DNA from: Coturnix japonica
Lineage: Eukaryota > Chordata > Aves > Galliformes > Phasianidae
Length of the DNA stretch: 64,000 bases
Assembly: GCF_001577835.2 (NCBI RefSeq)
Contig: NC_029519.1
Location: 27,378,045 to 27,442,044, forward strand
Direction: 5' to 3'
The position numbers were made by a program, and so were the translations under genes. Of this stretch, positions 63,026 through 64,000 are shown piece after piece. The notes under the pieces were generated by a model. The model saw only the letters and a program-made list of their open reading frames with translations. It had not been told where the DNA came from and did not search any database. Each line of letters begins with the position of its first letter. Positions within the stretch are counted from its first letter, which is position 1.

Positions 63026-64000
63026 CTATGCCAAAACACACACAAACAGAAAGCTGTATTTTAACAACTCAGAAGACTTAGATTTCACTCAGCATAGTTG
63101 TGCAGGTATGATATAAAACACAGCACCTTGGCTGCATGCTGATCTGACAGGAGTTCATGAAAAAAGGAAACCTTCCTAATGATGGAAAGGAAGTAAATCT
63201 TTCATACGTCATCTTCCATATATACTGCAAAGCACAACACTTACCAGCCAGAAACAGTCAGAGTTCAACCACATTATGTACAGTGAGAAACTCAAAAACG
63301 AGCAGAGCAAAGCTTTCAACTCTAATTTTGTTTTTGTCTCTGGCTTGTTCACTCAGCCACCTTCACCCAGTTCATGAAGACCCAGTCTGAGATGGTGGTT
63401 AATTTTACACTGGATTATTATTCAGGACCGAAAGAAGACCTCCAAACCTTTTATTTTCTACTGACATAGAAACTACTGCTAGATGAGCAGATTTCCGCTG
63501 AAGGAGAGTAGAAGATTGCTCAGAATGAAGTTAAATGAAGAGGGCACAGCATGCCAGTAAGTGGGTGGCACCTGGGGTAAACTCTAACCAGTAACTTCTG
63601 TCCTCAGGCATCAAAATCCACAGCAGCCCTGAGGGCTGTCCATTGAAAAACTAAGACCTTTTGAGAAATGTTATCTTTATAGAGGTGTTCCTAGTTGTTC
63701 CAAGAACAGAGAGAGTCTGCTGCACAAAGAAGATAATCCACACAGCATAAAACATAGTCATAAAGACACCCCATAAGGACGCAGAGAGGAAAAGACTGGG
63801 GATGAGGATGAAGAAAAAGTATACACAATGTTTCAAGAAGGTGGTAAAAGCATCTGGACAGAAGGGAGCAAAAAACCAGCGTAGATGGAGGACAACAGTG
63901 ATACTACTCAGACCTATATGAGAAAGAGTGTCAGCAAACCTTATGGAAAGAAATACTTTCTGTCCGTGTCCTGTTGCGCCTGAAGAAAGGGACCACTGCA
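63026..64000 (-). other. ZNF827: ZNF827 intron, continuing past the window
   Basis: Upstream intron sequence. No further exon in frame with the 63025 border (which needs a phase-1 donor) is visible before the window ends. Confidence 0.7.

Overview
This is vertebrate nuclear DNA, almost certainly from a galliform bird (chicken-like). It carries CR1 LINE copies with the typical ATTCTGTG 3' tails, an avian LTR of the kind common in chicken, long introns with GT-AG junctions, and the gene order SMAD1 - MMAA - ZNF827 that is conserved in human 4q31.21 and expected on chicken chromosome 4. No bacterial, CRISPR or tRNA/rRNA features were seen.

Layout. (1) 546-~5980, + strand: the last three coding exons and 3'UTR of SMAD1 (most of the MH2 domain). 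(2) ~10.0-17.5 kb, - strand: a region that looks intergenic but holds a chain of well-formed coding exons (15178-15283, 14952-15046, 10806-10961, 10676-10702) with matching phases and a stop, plus a separate terminal-type exon at 17403-17537. I do not recognise the product. (3) 17.9-18.4 kb: a CpG island with a 15-copy ACTG microsatellite at its edge; it is the MMAA promoter and possibly bidirectional. (4) 18740-24620, + strand: complete MMAA, 412 residues in six coding exons. (5) 26731-48720, + strand: a second unrecognised gene model, six small exons with consistent phases from ATG to stop, 108 residues, within a repeat-containing interval (several CR1 copies, including a 2.3 kb one at 40.0-42.3 kb, and a fossil LTR at 38.98-39.55 kb). 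(6) ~49235-63025, - strand: the C-terminal half of ZNF827 (six exons, eleven C2H2 fingers) with a 3.3 kb 3'UTR that apparently contains a retroposed poly(A) fragment.

SMAD1 is the BMP-pathway receptor-activated transcription factor. MMAA is the mitochondrial G-protein chaperone of methylmalonyl-CoA mutase. ZNF827 is a zinc-finger protein linked to telomeric chromatin and NuRD recruitment. They are neighbours by conserved synteny, not a functional operon. The main discoveries are the two small unrecognised spliced genes; both rest on reading splice sites and phase by eye and need transcript data.
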